Positions 11,355-21,666 are shown, counted from the stretch's first letter. The stretch: 37,138 nt of DNA from Alphaproteobacteria bacterium (GCA_030431435.1 JAUIJI010000012.1:1-37138); one strand, 5' to 3'. A program made the numbers and translations. The notes: a model not told the origin generated them from the letters alone.

Positions 11355-11659
11355 TGCTTCCTCTCGAAATGGTGGATGCGCGGGGCATCGCAAGCGAACA
11401 GCGTGTAGCTTTCATAATAGGCATCGCGACCGCGCCTTTGCACCAGGGCATGGTCCTGCTGGCGGCCCCAGTTGCGCGCCGAGGCCTCGTCAGCCCATTC
11501 GGAAATCGCCACCACTTCACCATCCCCGGCTGTATAGCTCTTGAAAGACAGAAACCCGGGTTGGGTGCGAGCCAGCTCCTCCATCCGCACTGCATCGGCG
11601 GCATAGGCCGCTTCATCCATGTCGGCGCGCTTGCGGTTGCGGAAGACGACGAGGAACAT
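11351..11659 (-). CDS. Antibiotic biosynthesis monooxygenase-like (ABM) protein
   Basis: MFLVVFRNRKRADMDEAAYAADAVRMEELARTQPGFLSFKSYTA... Confidence 0.85.
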   Translation of the reverse strand: MFLVVFRNRKRADMDEAAYAADAVRMEELARTQPGFLSFKSYTAGDGEVVAISEWADEASARNWGRQQDHALVQRRGRDAYYESYTLFACDAPRIHHFERKQ

Positions 11660-11668
11660 GGGCCCTCC

Positions 11669-12142
11669 CTATAGTGGTCCGCCCAGATGCGCATCGGCAA
11701 TCGCCACCGCCAGCGCGTCTGCCGCATCTGAACCGGCAATCTGTACGCCGGGCAGCAGCACCTTGAGCATGGCCTGCACCTGCTCCTTGTCAGCGCCGCC
11801 CGTGCCGACCACTGCCTTCTTTACTTTTCGCGCCGCATGCTCGCGCACGTCCAGTCCGCGCGCGCCACAGGCCGCCAGTACCGCGCCGCGCGCCTGCGCC
11901 AGCTTGATGGTGCTCTGGGGGTTCTTGTTGACGAAGATTTCCTCCGCCGCCGCATGGTCCGGTGAATGTTGGGCGATCACCGCTTCGATCGCGGTGGCAA
12001 GATGCGACAGGCGCGCAGCAATCGGCGCCTTGGCATCGGTCTTCACCTGCCCGTTGGCAATATGGCTGATGCGGGAACCTTCACTGCGCACCACACCCCA
12101 GCCGGTGCAGCTTAGAGAGGGATCAAGGCCGAGGATGATCAT
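11669..12142 (-). CDS. ruvC: Crossover junction endodeoxyribonuclease RuvC
   Basis: MIILGLDPSLSCTGWGVV, AEEIFVNKNPQSTIKLAQARGA, SDAADALAVAIADAH. Confidence 0.97.
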   Translation of the reverse strand: MIILGLDPSLSCTGWGVVRSEGSRISHIANGQVKTDAKAPIAARLSHLATAIEAVIAQHSPDHAAAEEIFVNKNPQSTIKLAQARGAVLAACGARGLDVREHAARKVKKAVVGTGGADKEQVQAMLKVLLPGVQIAGSDAADALAVAIADAHLGGPL

Positions 12143-12152
12143 TGCATTCCTA

Positions 12153-12280
12153 CCCTCCCGCTCGCGGGAGGGTCGCGAGACTTGGCGAGCCACCGGCGAG
12201 CCCTAGTCGCAGCGGGGTGGGCTTTTCTGGCTCCAACATTTCACTGGCCCACCCCCAACCCCTCCCGCAAGCGGGAGGGG
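12153..12280. repeat. Family A palindromic element (long arm 12153-12222, spacer, inverted short arm 12247-12280)
   Basis: ccctcccgctcgcgggaggg hairpin + ...cgagactt...ctagtcgcagcggggtgggc, then gcccacccccaacccctcccgcaagcgggagggg; the arms are closed by ggggtgggc/gcccacccc. Confidence 0.9.
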
Positions 12281-12287
12281 AGTATTG

Positions 12288-13031
12288 TCAGCCCAGCTTT
12301 TCCATCACCTCGTCGCTGATCTCGTAATTGCCCCAGACGGTCTGCACATCGTCATCATCGTCCAGCGCATCGACCAGCTTGAGGAGCGTGGCAGCAGCCT
12401 TCTCGTCCAGTTCCACGGTGATGTTGGGCTTCCACGCCAGCTTGACTTCCTTGGCCTCGCCCAGCGCCTTTTCGAGGCTGGAAGCGACTTCGTGCAGGTC
12501 TTCTGCAGCAGTCCAGATTTCGTGCCCGTCTTCCGAGGATGAAATGTCTTCCGCGCCTGCTTCCAGGGCGGCCTCCAGCACCTTCTCCTCATCGCCCGCT
12601 TCGGCGCCATATTCGATATAGCCGACTCGTTCGAAACCATGCGCCACCGAACCTTCGGTGCCGAGATTGCCGCCGTTCTTCGAGAAGGCGGTGCGGATCG
12701 AGGTCGCAGTGCGGTTGCGATTGTCCGTCAGCGCATCGACGATGATCGCGCTGCCGCCCGGGCCATAGCCCTCGTAGCGCACTTCCTCGTAATTCTCGCC
12801 ATCGGTGGCGCTCGCCTTGTCGATTGCGCGCTGGATATTGTCCTTGGGCATGGACTGCGCCTTGGCCGCATTGACCGCAAGGCGCAGGCGCGGGTTCATG
12901 TCCGGATCGGGCATGCCCATCTTCGCCGCCACGGTGATCTCTCGGCTGAGCTTGGAGAAGAGGTTGGACCGCTTCTTGTCCTGCGCACCCTTGCGGTGCA
13001 TGATGTTCTTGAATTTGGAATGGCCTGCCAT
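12288..13031 (-). CDS. yebC: YebC/PmpR family transcriptional/translational regulator
   Basis: [39 protein letters not shown]... Confidence 0.96.
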   Translation of the reverse strand: MAGHSKFKNIMHRKGAQDKKRSNLFSKLSREITVAAKMGMPDPDMNPRLRLAVNAAKAQSMPKDNIQRAIDKASATDGENYEEVRYEGYGPGGSAIIVDALTDNRNRTATSIRTAFSKNGGNLGTEGSVAHGFERVGYIEYGAEAGDEEKVLEAALEAGAEDISSSEDGHEIWTAAEDLHEVASSLEKALGEAKEVKLAWKPNITVELDEKAAATLLKLVDALDDDDDVQTVWGNYEISDEVMEKLG

Positions 13032-13104
13032 GGTTTTCGCTGTTCTGTTGTTTGCAAAGAATCTGCGCGAAGCCCTAGCCAAGGGACGCGTTGCAGGCAA
13101 TCCG

Positions 13105-13557
13105 TCAGGGCGCAATGTCGAAGTGATGGGCCTTGATCTCTTCGCGAGCGAACCTGCGATAGAGCGCTCGGGCGGGTTCGTCCTCCGGGAAGACGTCTGC
13201 CTGCACGAAGATTGTCCAACATCCTTCGCTGCGCGCGATTGCCCGGCAAGTCTCGATCATGGCAGATGCGATCCCTTCTCTCCGGCGATCTTTGGCCACG
13301 GCAAGATCGTAGATGAACAGTTCTGATCGCTGCTGCTCGAACTTCGGCAGGATGTAGCCGCCGATCGCGCCGGTGACCCTGCCTTCTTCCTCGGCAATCA
13401 GCAGGAGAACCTCGCTTCGCTCGAGCAGGCTTTCCGCGTAGGCATCATCGGGTTGCCTGTGGCTGTAATTCTCCAGCTCGCCAAAGACGTCGGCGAACAG
13501 ATGGTTCATTGCCCGGAAGGCGACCAGATCCCCTGCGCCGAGACGCCGAACCTGCAT
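13105..13557 (-). CDS. GNAT acetyltransferase resembling AAC(3)-I aminoglycoside acetyltransferases
   Basis: [73 protein letters not shown]. Confidence 0.85.
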   Translation of the reverse strand: MQVRRLGAGDLVAFRAMNHLFADVFGELENYSHRQPDDAYAESLLERSEVLLLIAEEEGRVTGAIGGYILPKFEQQRSELFIYDLAVAKDRRREGIASAMIETCRAIARSEGCWTIFVQADVFPEDEPARALYRRFAREEIKAHHFDIAP

Positions 13558-13561
13558 TGCG

Positions 13562-13909
13562 TCACACCTTCACCGCCGTGCCGGTGGCGGAAACCATCAG
13601 CATGGAACCTGTCTTGCCGATCACCTCGTAATCAAGATCCACGCCAACCACGGCATTGCCGCCGCGCGAGGCGCATTCGGCCTGCAGTTCCTGGATCGCC
13701 TGCTGGCGCGCATCAGCCAGGATGCGCTCGTAACTGCCTGACCGGCCACCCACGATATCACGGATATTGGCGAACATGTCGCGGAACACATTGGCACCCA
13801 CGATCACCTCTCCGGTGATCACGCCGAGATATTCCTGGATCGGGTGGCCTTCGATTGTCGGTGTGGTGGTTACGGTGATGCCGCGCGCATCTTTCCATGG
13901 ACCTGCCAT
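13562..13909 (-). CDS. YbjQ family (UPF0145) heavy-metal-binding-domain protein
   Basis: [51 protein letters not shown]. Confidence 0.9.
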   Translation of the reverse strand: MAGPWKDARGITVTTTPTIEGHPIQEYLGVITGEVIVGANVFRDMFANIRDIVGGRSGSYERILADARQQAIQELQAECASRGGNAVVGVDLDYEVIGKTGSMLMVSATGTAVKV

Positions 13910-13999
13910 TGGCGATTTTCCTTCCCTGTTATTGCCGTGTTACTAACATAACACAGCAAGGCTGGAAAGGTTCCGGTCAGCGCGCGGAAACCGGTGCGT

Positions 14000-14236
14000 T
14001 TAGCCGAGGCCCAGCGCCGCCTTGTAGGTATCGAGCACCATTTCCATTTCCTGGCGGTCGTTATTGTCCATCTTCCGCAGGCGGACCACCTGGCGCATGA
14101 TCTTGGGATCGTAACCCACGGCCTTGGCTTCGGCATACACGTCACGAATATCGTCAGCGATGCCCTTCTTCTCTTCTTCGAGGCGTTCGATACGCTCGAT
14201 CAGAAGGCGCAGGCGATCATCGGTGGCTTCGGCCAT
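14000..14236 (-). CDS. gapR: DUF2312 protein (GapR-like nucleoid protein)
   Basis: [46 protein letters not shown]. Confidence 0.9.
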   Translation of the reverse strand: MAEATDDRLRLLIERIERLEEEKKGIADDIRDVYAEAKAVGYDPKIMRQVVRLRKMDNNDRQEMEMVLDTYKAALGLG

Positions 14237-14349
14237 TGGTATGCAACTCCAGTGAAATGAGAATCGGTTGGCCGCTGGTTAGCGGGGCAAGTGGCGCGGG
14301 TGAAGCGCAACTTATCCCCGCCTGCCTGTGGACAATTCAGCCGCTGCTC

Positions 14350-14655
14350 TCAGGCGTTCTTCTTCAGGCTCTCTTCCATGCGGGCGAGCTGTTCTGGCGT
14401 CGCTTCGGTCTGGTACTTCGCCTTCCACTCATCCATCGGCATGCCGTGGATCAGCGCGCGGGCCTCGCCCTTGTCACCCGGATAGCCGGCATCGCGGATC
14501 CAGTCCGCCAGGCAATTGCGGCAAAAGCCGGACAGGCCCATCAGGTCGATATTCTGCGCGTCATGGCGCTTTTGCAGGTGGCGCACGAGGCGGCGAAAGG
14601 CGGCCGCGGCCACATCGTCGGACAGCTGCTCGAGCTGGTCGGTATTGTCAGGCAT
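14350..14655 (-). CDS. DUF1244 domain-containing protein
   Basis: AAFRRLVRHLQKRHDAQNIDLMGLSGFCRNCLADWIRDAG. Confidence 0.88.
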   Translation of the reverse strand: MPDNTDQLEQLSDDVAAAAFRRLVRHLQKRHDAQNIDLMGLSGFCRNCLADWIRDAGYPGDKGEARALIHGMPMDEWKAKYQTEATPEQLARMEESLKKNA

Positions 14656-14702
14656 ATTCTCGTCCTTGTTTTGTCGCGCCGCTCTGCCATAGGCTTTGCC
14701 CC

Positions 14703-16199
14703 ATGACAAAAGCCGAGACGCTGAAATTCACGCCGCGTGGCCGCAAGGTCAAGATCCTCGCCACCATAGGCCCCGCCAGCAGCGATCCCGATACCTTGCG
14801 CGAACTGTTCCGCGCCGGTGCCGATGCCTTCCGCTTCAACATGAGCCACGGCGAACATGCGCAGCATGCCGAGAACTTCAAGACGGTGCGCATGCTGGAA
14901 AAGGAATTCGGCCGGCCCATCGCCATATTGTGCGACCTGCAGGGCCCCAAGCTGCGCGTGGGCACGTTCAGGGATGGCAGGGCGACCATCGCACACGGCG
15001 CGCCCTTCACGCTGGATCGGGACGAAACACCGGGCGACGCGACCCGCGTCTGCCTGCCGCATCCCGAGCTGTTCGAGGCATTGTCCGAAGGCCAGCGCCT
15101 GCTGATCAACGATGGCAAGATCCGCCTGCGGGTGAAGGAAATGACCGCCGATGCCGCGCATTGCGTGGCCGAGGTTGGCGGTGTGATTTCGGATCGCAAA
15201 GGCGTGAACGTTCCCGATGCCGAAGTCCCCATCCCCGCGCTCACTCCCAAGGACAGGAAGGACCTCGCCTTCGCCATGGAGCAGGGGGCGGACTGGATCG
15301 GCTTGTCCTTCGTACAGCGGCCCGCCGATATCGAGGAAGCCAAGGCGATCATGAAGGGGCGCGGTTTCCTGTGCGCCAAGATCGAGAAACCGCAGGCGGT
15401 GCAGCGGATCAACGAGATCATCGCCGCAGCCGATGGCATCATGGTCGCGCGCGGCGATCTGGGCGTGGAACTCAACCCGGAAGAAGTGCCGCCGCTGCAG
15501 AAGAAGATCGTCAACGCCACGCGCCTCACTGGCAAGCCCGTGATCGTGGCGACGCAAATGCTCGAAAGCATGATCGACAGCCCCATGCCGACGCGCGCCG
15601 AAGTGTCCGACGTGGCGAATGCCGTGTATGACGGGGCCGATGCGGTGATGCTGTCTGCCGAGACGGCGGCAGGCTCATGGCCTGAAGAAGCGGTGATGAT
15701 GATGAATTCCATCGCTCGCCAGGTGGAGCGTGACGAGGACTACAAGGAACGCGTGCGCATGCTTGACACGCCGCCCGATGCCACCACTGCAGACGCTCTG
15801 GCACACGCCTGCATGACCATTGGCGATACGATCGACCTGAAGGCCATCTGCGTCTTCACGTCCACCGGCTCGACAGCGCGGCGCGTTGCGCGCGAGCGGC
15901 CTAGCGTGCCCGTCATGGTGCTGACCCCGTCGGTCTCGGTCGCTCGCCGCGTTACCTTGCTCTGGGGGGCACATCCCGTGGCGACCAAGGATATTGGCAG
16001 CTTTGAAGAGATGATTGCCAAGGGCAAGCGCATGGCCTTGCGCCATGGCTTTGCCGAAGGTGGTGAGAATATCGCCATGCTCGCAGGCGTGCCTTTCGGC
16101 AAGTCCGGAGCGACAAACCTGCTGCATGTCGTCAGCCTGACTGGCGACGAACTCGACAATCATGTCGACGATGGCAGCGAGGACGCGACCGAGGCCTAA
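14703..16199 (+). CDS. pyk: Pyruvate kinase
   Basis: KVKILATIGPASSDPDTLRELFRAGADAFRFNMSHG, MVARGDLGVELNPEEVP, GKPVIVATQMLESMIDSPMPTRAEVSDVANAVYDGADAVMLSAETAAG. Confidence 0.97.
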   Translation: MTKAETLKFTPRGRKVKILATIGPASSDPDTLRELFRAGADAFRFNMSHGEHAQHAENFKTVRMLEKEFGRPIAILCDLQGPKLRVGTFRDGRATIAHGAPFTLDRDETPGDATRVCLPHPELFEALSEGQRLLINDGKIRLRVKEMTADAAHCVAEVGGVISDRKGVNVPDAEVPIPALTPKDRKDLAFAMEQGADWIGLSFVQRPADIEEAKAIMKGRGFLCAKIEKPQAVQRINEIIAAADGIMVARGDLGVELNPEEVPPLQKKIVNATRLTGKPVIVATQMLESMIDSPMPTRAEVSDVANAVYDGADAVMLSAETAAGSWPEEAVMMMNSIARQVERDEDYKERVRMLDTPPDATTADALAHACMTIGDTIDLKAICVFTSTGSTARRVARERPSVPVMVLTPSVSVARRVTLLWGAHPVATKDIGSFEEMIAKGKRMALRHGFAEGGENIAMLAGVPFGKSGATNLLHVVSLTGDELDNHVDDGSEDATEA

Positions 16200-16996
16200 T
16201 CCGCTGCGGCGTCCGCAAGTCTTTGCTGCAAGTCGTCATCCAGCGTCACGAACCCGCCGGACAGCGCGTCATACTCCCCCGAAGCGAGCTCGACGCAGCG
16301 ATCCGCTGTGCGCGCAAGGTCGTCAAAAGCGTCTGGCTCACTCTGCTTGGCTTCGAGCCGCTTGACCATGCCGCCCAGATATTTCTGCGCGTCCGGGCTT
16401 TCCATCGTGTCGCGACCGAGCTGGGTGAAGGCGAAGCCGGGATCGAGCGCAAAGCTGCACACGCCGGTATCCCGCAGTTCCACGCCCACTTGCTCGACCA
16501 GCCGGTTCAGCGCCACCTTGCCCACGCAATAGGCGGAGAGATGCGGCGCCACGATCCGCACCGCCTTGGCCGAAATGCAGATGATCCGCCCGCGATTGCG
16601 CTCGATCATGCCCGGCAGTGCGGCCTGCATCAGCAGCATCGGCGCACGCTGGTGCACTTCCTGCGCGCGCCACCATTCCTCGCCATCCACCTCCCACAAG
16701 GGACCGAAGGGGCCGGGCACAGCGGCGTTGGATACGAGTAAATCGACGGGGCCGAGCACCTGTTCGATATCGGCAAAGGCAGCGGCAACGCTTTTCGGAT
16801 CAGTGACATCGCAAGCCACCGCATGCGCGGTTCCGCCCGAATCGCGGATGCTGGCGGCGACCTCTTCCAATTGACTGATCGTGCGCGAGGCCACAGCCAC
16901 GCTGGCACCTTCACTTGCCAGCCTTTCGGCGATTGCGCGGCCGAAGCCGCGCCCGGCGCCTGTTACCAGCGCCACCTGTCCTTCAAGGATTCCCAT
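16196..16996 (-). CDS. SDR family NAD(P)-dependent oxidoreductase
   Basis: ALVTGAGRGFGRAIAERLA, SNAA, YCVGK motifs. Confidence 0.93.
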   Translation of the reverse strand: MGILEGQVALVTGAGRGFGRAIAERLASEGASVAVASRTISQLEEVAASIRDSGGTAHAVACDVTDPKSVAAAFADIEQVLGPVDLLVSNAAVPGPFGPLWEVDGEEWWRAQEVHQRAPMLLMQAALPGMIERNRGRIICISAKAVRIVAPHLSAYCVGKVALNRLVEQVGVELRDTGVCSFALDPGFAFTQLGRDTMESPDAQKYLGGMVKRLEAKQSEPDAFDDLARTADRCVELASGEYDALSGGFVTLDDDLQQRLADAAAD

Positions 16997-17075
16997 GCGT
17001 CATCTCTCCCTCGCGAGACAGGGCTAATCGCAGCGCGATGCGCTGTCGAGAACAGACCTGTGATGCAAGGAAAAC

Positions 17076-17150
17076 TGGAGCGGGCGAGGCGATTCGAACG
17101 CCCGACCCTCACCTTGGCAAGGTGATGCTCTACCCCTGAGCTACGCCCGC
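17076..17150 (-). tRNA. tRNA-Gly (GCC), CCA encoded
   Basis: Reverse complement gcgggcgtagctcaggggtagagcatcacctTGCCaaggtgagggtcgggcgttcgaatcgcctcgcccgctcca: full cloverleaf, anticodon GCC, GTTCGAATC T-loop. Confidence 0.97.
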
Positions 17151-17350
17151 TCACTGACGCTTCACCGGATGGGCGAAAAACCCGTCTCCCGGTGGGGAGG
17201 CGCGCAACTAACACCAGCTTCTGAAGTGCGCAAGAGGCAAAACGCAGCAAATTTCACGCGGCTCGAAATACCCTCTATACCCTTCACAAATGCGCTGGAT
17301 GCGCCATTTAGGGGTGCACAGACACAAACCGCATCAGCAGGAGCAGCCAA

Positions 17351-18277
17351 TTGGCAAGCATGGGCCTTAATCTCGACGAACAGAAAGCCGTCGAACGATT
17401 CCAGAAACAGGTTGTCGAACCCAGCCAGACCAAGCTGGTGATCCTCGATTTCTGGGCCGAATGGTGTGGGCCATGCAAGGCGCTGGCGCCGATGCTGGAA
17501 AAGGTCTGCGCCGAATATGCCGACAAGGGCGTGGTGCTGGCCAAGGTGAATGTGGACGAGGAAAAGTTCATCGCCAGCCAGTTCCAGGTCCAGTCCATCC
17601 CCACCGTCTATGCCATGTTCCAGGGCCAGCCCGTGGCAGACCTGACCCCGGCGCGCAGCGAATCGCAGTTCAAGGGCGCGTTGGACCAGATCCTCAAGCA
17701 GCTGCCGATCGAGGGCGGCGAAGCGGGTGATGGCGAAGGCGGGCAGCAGATGCCCGATATCGCCGAACTGGTCGAAATGGCCGAGAAGGAACTGGCCGAA
17801 GGCGATGCCGAGCGCGCCGCACAGATGTTCATGCAGATCGCCCAGATGGACCAGACGAAGCCCGAAGTCTTTGCCGGTCTGATCCGTGCGCTGGTTGCGG
17901 CTGGCCACAAGGATGCTGCGCAATCCGCTTATGACGGCCTCCCGGACGAGATGAAGAATGCAGACGCCGTGCAGCAGGCCTATAGCGCGCTGGAACTGGT
18001 CGCTGCCGACGTAGATGACAGCGAGCTTGTGGCCCTGCGCGAAGCGGCGGCTGACAAGACCGACATGGAGGCGCAGATGGCGCTGGCCGAAGCGGCCTTC
18101 GCCGCCGGTGCACGCGACGAGGCTGCGGAGGTCCTGCTCGCCATGGTGCAGGCAGACCCGGCATGGAACGAAGGCGCGGCCAAGGCCAAGCTGCTGCAGA
18201 TATTCGAAGCCGTGGGCCTTGAGGACCCGTGGGTTTGGGCCCAGCGCCGCAAGCTCTCCCTGCTGCTGTTCGGATGA
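17351..18277 (+). CDS. Thioredoxin/TPR co-chaperone (CnoX/YbbN-like)
   Basis: VILDFWAEWCGPCKALAPMLEKV plus C-terminal helical repeats; TTG start at 17351 or ATG at 17360. Confidence 0.92.
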   Translation: MASMGLNLDEQKAVERFQKQVVEPSQTKLVILDFWAEWCGPCKALAPMLEKVCAEYADKGVVLAKVNVDEEKFIASQFQVQSIPTVYAMFQGQPVADLTPARSESQFKGALDQILKQLPIEGGEAGDGEGGQQMPDIAELVEMAEKELAEGDAERAAQMFMQIAQMDQTKPEVFAGLIRALVAAGHKDAAQSAYDGLPDEMKNADAVQQAYSALELVAADVDDSELVALREAAADKTDMEAQMALAEAAFAAGARDEAAEVLLAMVQADPAWNEGAAKAKLLQIFEAVGLEDPWVWAQRRKLSLLLFG

Positions 18278-18888
18278 CGGCAAAGCGCCTCTCGATCTTC
18301 CCGCTGACCGGGGCGATCCTGTTCCCCGGCCTGCAGTTGCCGCTGCACATCTTCGAGCCGCGATACCGCGCGATGGTCGGCGATGCGCTGGCACGGGACC
18401 GGCTGATCGGCATGATCCAGCCGCAGGAAAACCGCGAGGGTGCGCCGCTCTATTCTGTCGGCTGCATCGGCAAGATCGATGATGTCGAGACCAGCGAGGA
18501 CGGGCGCTACAATATCGTGCTGACCGGCGAGGCGCGCTTTCGCGTGCTGCGCGAACTGGACGTGACCACGCCTTTCCGCCAGGTCGAGGCCGAACTGATC
18601 GAGGAACCTGCGGGCGAAGTGCTCGCCTTTGCCGAACGCGCCAGCTTTGAAAGCGAAGCGCGCAATTTCGCCGATGCACAGGGCTATTCGGTGGATTGGG
18701 AATCGGTCGCGCAACTCGACGACGTCTCTCTTATCAACGGCCTCTCGCAAATTGCCCCCTTCGACGGGGCGAGCAAGCAGGCGCTGCTCGAAGCGCCCGA
18801 CCTCAACAGCCGCTGCGAATTGCTGGTGCAGCTGATGGAATTCTACGGCCGCGGTGATCCGGACGAGGATCGGGTTACGTTGCAGTGA
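18274..18888 (+). CDS. LON peptidase substrate-binding domain protein
   Basis: LSIFPLTGAILFPGLQLPLHIFEPRYRAMVGDAL...; ATGA overlap with upstream gene. Confidence 0.93.
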   Translation: MTAKRLSIFPLTGAILFPGLQLPLHIFEPRYRAMVGDALARDRLIGMIQPQENREGAPLYSVGCIGKIDDVETSEDGRYNIVLTGEARFRVLRELDVTTPFRQVEAELIEEPAGEVLAFAERASFESEARNFADAQGYSVDWESVAQLDDVSLINGLSQIAPFDGASKQALLEAPDLNSRCELLVQLMEFYGRGDPDEDRVTLQ

Positions 18889-18903
18889 TCGCGCGACCTG
18901 TCC

Positions 18904-18924
18904 CCCTCCCGCCTGCGGGAGGGG
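18904..18924. repeat. Family A single hairpin
   Basis: ccctcccgcctgcgggagggg. Confidence 0.7.
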
Positions 18925-18944
18925 AGTTATCTCGCCCTCACCCT

Positions 18945-19565
18945 TCACCCAAAACTACTTCTCAAACCATCGATCACATATTGCGCTGCCAGTGCCGCCA
19001 ACAGCACACCCAGCAGGCGCGTGATCACTGCTTCCACTTTCGCGCCGAAGATCTTCATCAGCGGGCTGGCCGCCATCAGCGCCGCAAGGGTGAGCAGCAA
19101 CACCGCACCCAGCGCGCCGAGCACCACCAGCGTGCCTTCCAGCCCTTCCGCCTCGCCTTCCAGCAGCATGATCGAGGCGATCGCGCCGGGGCCTGCCAGC
19201 ATAGGCATGGCCATGGGGAAGACCGAGACGTCCTCGTAATCGGGATCGTCCTTCAATTTCTCCGCCCGGTCGCTGCGGCGTTCGGTGCGTTTTTCGAACA
19301 CCATTTCCAGCGCGATCAGGAACAGCATGATGCCGCCTGCGATGCGGAATGCATCGAGCTCGATATGCATCGCGCCGAGCAGGTCCTGACCGAACAAGGC
19401 AAAGCCGACGAGGATCACCCCTGCGATCAGGCACGCGCGCAAGGCCATGCTGCGCCGCGCGGCAGGCGTGGCGTTGGTCGTCAGCCCGGCATAGATCGGC
19501 GCGCAGCCGGGCGGGTCGATCACCACGAACAGGGTGACGAAGGCAGACAGGAAAAGCTCCATCAT
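18945..19565 (-). CDS. MarC family integral membrane protein
   Basis: LFLSAFVTLFVVIDPPGCAPIYAGLT; multiple TM segments; AMPMLAGPGAIASIML. Confidence 0.93.
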   Translation of the reverse strand: MMELFLSAFVTLFVVIDPPGCAPIYAGLTTNATPAARRSMALRACLIAGVILVGFALFGQDLLGAMHIELDAFRIAGGIMLFLIALEMVFEKRTERRSDRAEKLKDDPDYEDVSVFPMAMPMLAGPGAIASIMLLEGEAEGLEGTLVVLGALGAVLLLTLAALMAASPLMKIFGAKVEAVITRLLGVLLAALAAQYVIDGLRSSFG

Positions 19566-20335
19566 CGCACATCACTCCAGCGGCCCGTGCCGAAATCGAG
19601 CGCAGTCTCCCACAGCCCTTCGCGCAGGATGAACACGCGGATGCGGCGGCTGCCGTCGACGCTGGAAGACCAGCGCCAGTACAGCGTGCCGTCGCTCGAA
19701 GCCTCTCCCGCTTCGCTGATGGAATCACCCGTCATGGCGACGCGCAGGTCAGGAATGTCGGCAAAGCGGGCGCAATCGGCCACCTTGCCCTCGATGATGT
19801 CCAGCCCTGCCACCACGATGGTGTTTTCAGGATCGGCGATCTCGGAATCAAGCGGCGGCTTAGCCGGTTGCGGATCATCGGCCGCCTGCAGGCGATAGGT
19901 CCATTTGTAATCACGGTCCGACTGCAACTCCCACACGCTGGCGTAGCTGCCGACGACGCCATCGGCATTGCGATAGCGCCCGAAGCTGACCGCCACCGTG
20001 CCATCGCAGCTGGTCCAAACCGAATTGGGGCCCAGTTCACGCGGGTAATCCACCGGATCGACATCGGAAGTGCGGAGCCGCCCGAGTGCGGTGTGGACGA
20101 CAGCCGAAGATACAGCATGTTCGCCCAGCGCAGCACTCAGTCCCTCTTCGCGAAGCGCCTTGGCAAAAGCGATATCGGCAGCGACGATCTGCCCGGGCTC
20201 ACCCGTTGAAGGCAGCGGGCGATGCTCCTGCCGCTGGCGGCGGAATTGCGCGTCGGCAGGCAAGGCGGTGGTGGCGACGACCGCCACAGCCGCAATCCCT
20301 GCCAGCCAAAGCTTCCCTGAAAACAAGTTTGCCAT
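19562..20335 (-). CDS. Secreted hypothetical protein
   Basis: 257 aa with signal peptide; 4-bp overlap with marC-like gene. Confidence 0.7.
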   Translation of the reverse strand: MANLFSGKLWLAGIAAVAVVATTALPADAQFRRQRQEHRPLPSTGEPGQIVAADIAFAKALREEGLSAALGEHAVSSAVVHTALGRLRTSDVDPVDYPRELGPNSVWTSCDGTVAVSFGRYRNADGVVGSYASVWELQSDRDYKWTYRLQAADDPQPAKPPLDSEIADPENTIVVAGLDIIEGKVADCARFADIPDLRVAMTGDSISEAGEASSDGTLYWRWSSSVDGSRRIRVFILREGLWETALDFGTGRWSDVR

Positions 20336-20380
20336 GAAACCGCCCTGCGCTGACGCGAGCGGAAAGTCAAAGGCGCATCG

Positions 20381-20674
20381 CTAGATCGCGCTGTAGGCCA
20401 TCCCGTCGACAACGATCCGCAGGATGTTGAGCCCGATGATCAGCACCATCGGCGAGAAGTCGATCGCGCCGGTATTCGGCATCAGCTTGCGAATGGGATT
20501 GAGAATCGGATCGAGGATCGCATTCAGCGCCTGCCAGATAGCGGCGACGAAATTGTTCTGCATGTTGACCACGTTGAAACTGATCAACAGGCTGAGCACG
20601 AATTGCGCGATGACGAAGATGATCAGGATCGAGACCAGATATCCGATGATCTGAGAGAGCGTAAACAGCAGCAC
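20381..20674 (-). CDS. YggT family membrane protein
   Basis: FVLSLLISFNVV...AIWQALNAILDPILNPIRKLMPNTGAIDFSPMVLIIGLNILR. Confidence 0.93.
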   Translation of the reverse strand: MLLFTLSQIIGYLVSILIIFVIAQFVLSLLISFNVVNMQNNFVAAIWQALNAILDPILNPIRKLMPNTGAIDFSPMVLIIGLNILRIVVDGMAYSAI

Positions 20675-20769
20675 GTGCCAAACCTTTCCAATGCGTCCCG
20701 AAGGATCAACCTAGCCCATCGGGCCAAGGTGTATCAACCATGTAATACGGATGTTTGCAGGCGCAAGCC

Positions 20770-21666
20770 TCAGGCGGAAACCAGCGTACCTGCGCCGCGG
20801 CTGGTGAAGAATTCCAGCAGCATGGCATGCGGCACCCTTCCATCGAGCACCACCGCCGCCTCGCACCCGCCTTCAACCGCGTGGACGCAGGTTTCCAGCT
20901 TGGGGATCATGCCGCCGGAGATCGTGCCATCCTCGCGCAGCCGCGCGATATCGGCCGGGCGCAAATCGGTGAGGAGGTTGCCCTGCTTGTCGAGAACGCC
21001 GGTCACGTCGGTCAGCAGGAACAGCCGTGCGGCCCCCAACGCCGAGGCAATTGCGCCGGCCATCGTGTCGGCGTTGATGTTGTAGGTGTGGCCCTGCCCG
21101 TCAGTCGCGATGGGGGCGATGATCGGGATCATGCCGGCATCGCTCACGGTCTTGAGGATGGTGGTGTCGACTTCCCTGGGTTCACCCACGAAGCCGAGGT
21201 CCACCGCCTGTTCGATCTGGCTGTCCGGGTCCTTCACCGTGCGCTCGACCTTTTCGGCGCGGACCATCTTGCCGTCCTTGCCAGACAGGCCGATCGCCTT
21301 GCCGCCCGCCTGGTTGACCCAGCCGACCAGTTCCTTGTTGATCGCGCCTGACAGCACCATTTCGGCGACTTCCGCTGTGGCCTTGTCCGTCACCCGCAAG
21401 CCATCGACGAATTGCGATTCCACGCCCAGCTTCTTCAGCATCGCGCCGATCTGCGGGCCGCCACCGTGCACCACCACAGGGTTGATGCCCACCGCCTTCA
21501 GCAGCACGATATCCTCGGCAAAATCCTTCGCCGCCTCGGGATCGCCCATGGCATGCCCGCCATATTTCACCACGAAGCTGCGCCCGGCATAACGCTGGAA
21601 ATAGGGCAAGGCCTCGATCAGCGTTTCCGCCTTGGCCAGCATCTGCTTGTCACCTGTCGTCGTCAT
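20770..21666 (-). CDS. argB: Acetylglutamate kinase
   Basis: [49 protein letters not shown]. Confidence 0.97.
   Translation of the reverse strand: MTTTGDKQMLAKAETLIEALPYFQRYAGRSFVVKYGGHAMGDPEAAKDFAEDIVLLKAVGINPVVVHGGGPQIGAMLKKLGVESQFVDGLRVTDKATAEVAEMVLSGAINKELVGWVNQAGGKAIGLSGKDGKMVRAEKVERTVKDPDSQIEQAVDLGFVGEPREVDTTILKTVSDAGMIPIIAPIATDGQGHTYNINADTMAGAIASALGAARLFLLTDVTGVLDKQGNLLTDLRPADIARLREDGTISGGMIPKLETCVHAVEGGCEAAVVLDGRVPHAMLLEFFTSRGAGTLVSA

Noticed and set aside
14541-15712. Two overlapping minus-strand ORFs (338 and 354 aa) opposite pyk
   Set aside because: Antisense GC artefacts of the pyruvate kinase gene.
17162-18679. 505-aa minus-strand ORF opposite the thioredoxin/LON-domain genes
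   Set aside because: Shadow ORF; the plus strand carries clear family motifs.
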